From assembly GCA_022578965.1 (NCBI GenBank), contig MU400764.1, positions 1-52,105 of the forward strand: a stretch of 52,105 bases of DNA, given 5' to 3'. Below, piece by piece: positions 47,615 to 52,105 of the stretch (its first letter is position 1; each line of letters starts with the position of its first letter). Position numbers and translations under genes: made by a program. The notes beneath the pieces are model-generated. The model worked only from the letters and a program-made list of their open reading frames with translations. It did no database searches and was not told the origin of the DNA. Origin of the DNA: Xylaria sp. FL1777 (Eukaryota; Ascomycota; Sordariomycetes; Xylariales; Xylariaceae).

Positions 47615-49334
47615 CTTTTTTTAAGGCCTTTTTATGTTTTAAACTTATATTTTATTAGCTTAATAGCTTTATTAATCTTTTAGTATAAAATAGTGCTTTA
47701 GCTAGTTTTAAAAGCATTTATTTTTAGCTAAATAAGTTCTTTTATATAATTAAAAGTAATAAAAATAAAAGCTATTATAATAGCTTTTTAAAGCTTTTTT
47801 ATAGCTTTTTTCTATAGTTTTTTAAAGCAAAACAGCTTATTTTTCTATAATAAAACTGTTAATAGTTTTGCAATTATAACATACCTTTATATTTATATTT
47901 AGTAATATACCGTTACTTTGAAAAAAAACTATATTTTTATAATATTTTTACAAGTTTTTTACTTAAAAACTTTTACTACTTTTGTTTTTATTAAGCTTTT
48001 ACTATTAGTATTACATATATAACTAACTATTTTAGTTGTTTGTTTTGCTTATTTGCTTTTAAGTATGCTAGCTATAATTTTAGCTAGCTTAAAATTAAGC
48101 AATATAACATTAAAATTCTTAAAATGTTTTAATATAAACTGCTTAATACTTAAAGCAATTTTATAATTATTATACTTAGTAATAAATTCTTTAACTATTA
48201 TATTATTAAAAAAAGGTTTACATTTTATTAATAATATATTATATAAAACCTTTAATAGCACCTTTAAAAATTAAGCTACTAAATTTATTACTTTTTATAA
48301 AAAAGTAATTATTTAAAAAAAGCCTATTAGTATAAAAAAAGCTATTATTACTTAACTAAAAATAAAAAATAATATTTAATTATATTTTAAAAATAAATTA
48401 ACTATAAAAATTATTTTATATATTGCAAACTTTTTAAAGAACTTATTATAGCTTTAAGAAAAATTAATATTATATATAATAACTATGTTTATTTTTATAG
48501 CTAAATTAATTAATTAAACTTTTTTACTTTTTTTTTGTACTAAAAACTAAGCGTTATAATATAAGCTATAAACTTTTTTAAAAACGCTATACTTAAGTTA
48601 AGTTCTTAAAACCTTTATAGTAATATTTTTTAAAAGTTTAAAAATTAAAATGCTATAAACTTGCTATATTTTATAAAAAACTGTTTTAATTTTATAAAAA
48701 GAAAAAATCTTATTATATATTTTTCCTATTTTAAAAAAGTCCTAAAAAAGTGCTATTTTTTTGCAATACTATATTTTAATTAGTAATATTGCTTTTTATT
48801 AAATAAAATTAATTATATAAAGCTTTTTTAAAAAAACAACTAATTATTTAACAATTAATTAAATGCTTTTAAAAATAGTACTAAAACATAAATATATATT
48901 TTAATAAATGCTATTTTATTAAAATAATGCAAAATTTTTTAAGTAATAGCTTGCTTTTTTTAAAGTTTGCTTTTTTTACTTATAAAATTTAAATAAAACA
49001 GTATTATTAAATAATACGTTATCTTTAAAGTAAATTTTTTTATTTTTTGTTTTATATATTATATTTAAAATTATTGTTTTATTTTTTATTAATTTATTAA
49101 TTTTTAAAGCTTAAAAACTTAATAATGCTTAAATTAAAGTTATAATTAAGTTATATTTGCTTTTTAATTTATATGCAAAATTTTTAGTTTTTATAATTGT
49201 TAATTTTTTAGTGTTTTTTTGTTTTAGCGCTTTTTTTATTACAATTAAAAGTATTTTAAATAGTTAATTATTATTAAAAACAGCGCAAACTTTTTTATTG
49301 TTTTATATTCCTAAGTTTTTAAAAAGTTTAATAT
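47615..49334. other. Unclassified decayed AT-rich sequence, right flank of E1b
   Basis: About 1.7 kb between E1b and E1d, contiguous with 2752-8924 before E1b inserted. It holds one surviving minus-strand frame (48049-48261) and a following reading that includes KVCYNCKTIN near 47870-47900, a possible but incomplete zinc knuckle. No family assigned. Confidence 0.5.
48049..48261 (-). pseudogene. Surviving 70-codon frame, unknown
   Basis: An open frame starting MLLKVLYNILLIKCKPFFNN and ending ASILKSK. Its residue mix (Lys, Asn, Ile, Leu, a few Cys/His) looks like decayed coding sequence. Downstream on the minus strand the reading goes on with Gln-type stops toward the E1b junction. It could be the start of the coding region of the unclassified element that E1b split. 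Confidence 0.35.
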
Positions 49335-49527
49335 TGTTATAACTAGGTTACTTAAGTACTTTAGCACATATTATAAGTTATATGTATATATAGGATATTT
49401 TTCCTATACTTATTTTATAGGAGTTTTTTTTTTTTTTTAAGCTTTAGTTTTGTTAAATATATATTATAAAACTAAAAATATATTAATTATTATATTTAAC
49501 TTTTAATGCTTTATACTTTTTGTAATA
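49335..49527 (+). repeat. E1d 5' LTR (193 bp)
   Basis: It starts tgttataactagg and ends ttttgtaata (decayed GTAACA). Confidence 0.9.
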
Positions 49528-51056
49528 ATTTTAAAGCTTTTTAAAATAAAGTTATTTATAATACTTTGTTATACTATAAAATAGCTAAATATTAATTAAT
49601 TATATAAACTAGTGCTATTTTTAATAGCTTTTTTTTAGAATAAACTTTAATAATAAATTAAAAATAAATTTAGCACGAATTATTTTTAAAACTAAGCTTA
49701 AGCAAATAATAATTATTTAGTGCTTTAAGTGCTAATATTTAACTGTTATAAATATAAATTGTATAGCTTTTAGCTAAAATCGAAAAGCTAAAGTAGCAAG
49801 TTATGCAACAAAAAAATAAAAGCAAACAAGTTGCTTTAAAATTAAAAATAGCTTATATTACTTTTATTTTATAATTAAATAAACAAAAAAACTAAAGAAC
49901 AATATTTCTAAAAAAACAAAAGAACTTTTTAAACTTTAAAAAATAATTTTATAACTTAGGTTAAAAATAAAAATATAAAAATCTTAGTAATAATAATAAC
50001 TTTTTATTTTCTAGCTTTAATAAAAAGCATAATTAAAAAAGACTTAAATACTAATTATGTTAAAATTGCTTATATTATTATTAATGCTATTTATTTAAAA
50101 ATGCTAATTTTAGCTAATTATTAAAGTTTAATTATAACTTTTTTAGTATAAAATTTACTTATTAATGCTAGCTAAAATAAATAAAAAAACTTTAAACTAT
50201 TTTTAAAAAAGCTAATTAAAAATTCTGCTATAATAAAAACAAGATTTTATACATATATAATAATATAAACTAAAACTGTAAAAATGTTTATTAATTAGCA
50301 TTATAAAAGTTATTAACTTTAGAAAAAAAACAATTTAAAACTAACTAAAAAATGTTTTTAAATTAAACTAAAACTTTATTTAAGCAGTTTGCTTTTTTAT
50401 AAGCTAGCATAAGCATATAACTAAAATAAATAAGTTAACAAGCTAATTAAAACTTAAAGCTATTCGATTAATATTTTATTAATATTAAACTTTAAAATAT
50501 TTGCTAAAACAAAAGCAAAAAAGCTTTATTATATTACTAAAAGCTAAATATATTACTTTAGCAAAAGCTAATAAATTACTATAATTTATTGCTAATTATA
50601 TAAGCTAATATAATTAATGCTACATAATAACGCTAAGAATTAATAACTAAAAAATAATGCTTAAACTGCAATAAAAAAAAACCAAAGTTAAATATTATTT
50701 AAACTACTAGTAAATTAACTTTAAATATTAAATAAAATTAAACTAATAATTAATATATTAATACTAGCTGCAGAAATAATAATATTAGTTTTAATAACTA
50801 GAACTATTATTATAAAAGCAATAATTATAATAATAGCTGCAATAATAATAATTTAGAATTTTATAAAAGCAATAATAATTATAAAAGCTAAAACTAATAC
50901 TATAAAAGCAATAATATTAAAAGTTATAGCTAGTATTAAAACTAAAAATATATAAACAACTAAAGTAATAATAATAATATTTATATTTTAAAAAACTGTT
51001 ATATTTTTAAAACCTTTTTAAATTAACTTTAAAACAACAATAAAAATAGTTTAAAT

Positions 51057-51278
51057 TTAAACTTTTATAAGAACTTTATTTATTATAGCTATAAATAACT
51101 TAGCTATATTGCTTTTAATTACTTTTAGCTTAAAAGTAATAATAATAATAATAATAATAAAAATAATAAATTTAGTAGCTATACTAACTATAATAATAAT
51201 ACTACTTAAAAACAAACTATTTAAAAAATCTAAGTAAATAAAAACTAAAACATAAATAAAAAAAACTAAAAATAGCAA
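51057..51278 (-). other. Short open frame antisense to E1d gag region
   Basis: The fourth occurrence of the 73-codon frame; see 812-1033. Confidence 0.3.
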
Positions 51279-52105
51279 TTAAAGTTTTATATACTTTTTT
51301 TATAAAAGCTATAATACTTTAACTTAGAAAATAAATAGTAAGCTTAATATTAATTATATTAGCTATAAGTTTTAAGCTAAAATTATTACTTTATATATTT
51401 ATTTTATGCTGTTTTTATATTTTTTGCACTATTTATTTTGTTAGCTTTATAAAACTATTTATTAAAACTTATATTAATTTTAATTTATGCATTAAATATA
51501 ACTATATTAGTTTTATTTTTGCTTTTTATTATAAATTGCAGCAAGCATTTTTTTGTATATTTATATTATAGCATGCTACTAAAAGTAGATTTTCTATTTA
51601 TAAAGCTTATTAAGTTATTTATAAATTAACTAATAATTATAGTATTACTTGCAGAATTAAGCGTATATATATAGCTATTAACTATAATTATTACTTTAAA
51701 AGCAGCTTTTTTTTATTATTTTAAACTACTTTAAAAAATAAAAAAATTATACTAAATTTAAGCATTAATTAATGGTTTTTTAAATTATGCTGCTTTTAAA
51801 TAAAAATATTTAGCTTAATTAAGTTTATAAAGGTTTATTAAAATTAAGCTTGCTGCTATATTATTATTTAATTATTTAAATTTATATAGCTTAAAAAATT
51901 AAAAAAAAGCTTTAATTATTTTAATTTTATAGTAATTTTAAAAAAGTTTTATAATTTATTTAAGTTTTTTAATACTAGTAAAGCAAACATATTGCTATAA
52001 TTAAAACAAGAAAACTTTGCTATTAAGCTAAAAAAAAACGCAGTTATATTTTATTTTTTTATATATTTATTAGCTTAAAATAAGCTAAAAAAACTATAAA
52101 AATAG

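Larger units (their letters stand above)
49335..52105 (+). mobile_element. E1d: truncated copy of chromovirus E1 (5' LTR plus gag region)
   Basis: A plus-strand E1 copy cut by the window end near the start of RT. It matches E1c (22813-23851 plus 31621-33360) and, in reverse complement, E1a. It shows the uninterrupted site where E2 inserted in E1c. It is the best copy for the Thr/Ala-type tract (50760-50960). Confidence 0.87.

Noticed and set aside
1..52105. Mitochondrial or plastid genome because of the AT richness
   Set aside because: There are no organellar genes, tRNAs or rRNAs, and the content is nuclear LTR retrotransposons and a MULE with all-transition decay.
1..52105. tRNA genes, rRNA genes, CRISPR arrays, riboswitches, bacterial-type operons
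   Set aside because: None of the expected motifs or spaced repeats was seen; repeats are explained by LTRs, terminal inverted repeats and nested copies.

Overview
The window is a gene-free, extremely AT-rich block made almost entirely of nested, mutated transposable elements. It most likely comes from an AT-rich compartment of a filamentous ascomycete nuclear genome. That is inferred from three chromovirus/Ty3-gypsy-type LTR elements, a fungal-style Mutator-like transposase, and saturating C-to-T/G-to-A decay that turns Trp, Gln and Arg codons into stops, as repeat-induced point mutation (RIP) does. No intact host gene, tRNA, rRNA or CRISPR array is visible. Coding domains were found by reading through RIP-type stops; paired repeats and target-site duplications (TSDs) were located by eye.

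Families. E1: Ty3/gypsy chromovirus, 193-bp LTR, about 7.8 kb, four copies (E1a 1-2751 minus, cut by the window start; E1b 8925-47614 minus, split by insertions; E1c 22813-38386 plus, split; E1d 49335-52105 plus, cut by the window end). E4: Ty3/gypsy chromovirus, 517-bp LTR, 13852-38894 plus, split. E2: Ty3/gypsy, 225-bp LTR, 23852-31615 minus, the least decayed. E5: Mutator-like DNA transposon, 39264-42830, transposase on minus. E3: an unclassified 2.2-kb element with two copies (10908-13102 and 17706-19901), each flanked by a 14-bp duplication.

Layout. E1b is the outer host. Into it went E3 copy 1, E4 (in the integrase region; TSD attaa) and E5 (8-bp TSD ttataaat). E4 received E3 copy 2 in its reverse transcriptase and E1c about 9 bases inside its 3' LTR. 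E1c received E2 (TSD taaaa). The nest is therefore E1b > E4 > E1c > E2. With the insertions removed, E1b is about 7.86 kb and E1c about 7.81 kb, which supports the reconstruction. The flanks 2752-8924 and 47615-49334 were contiguous before E1b inserted; they hold decayed sequence that I could not classify.

Main observations. (1) The two E2 LTRs differ at 42 of 225 positions, all transitions, and the mutated cytosines mostly follow a pyrimidine (33 of 42), whereas only 15 of 42 are CpA; this is not the classical CpA RIP pattern. (2) E1 carries an approximately 458-codon reading antisense to pol between the chromodomain and the 3' LTR, traceable in both full copies. (3) E3 is a candidate undescribed mobile element with a fixed 14-bp target duplication.
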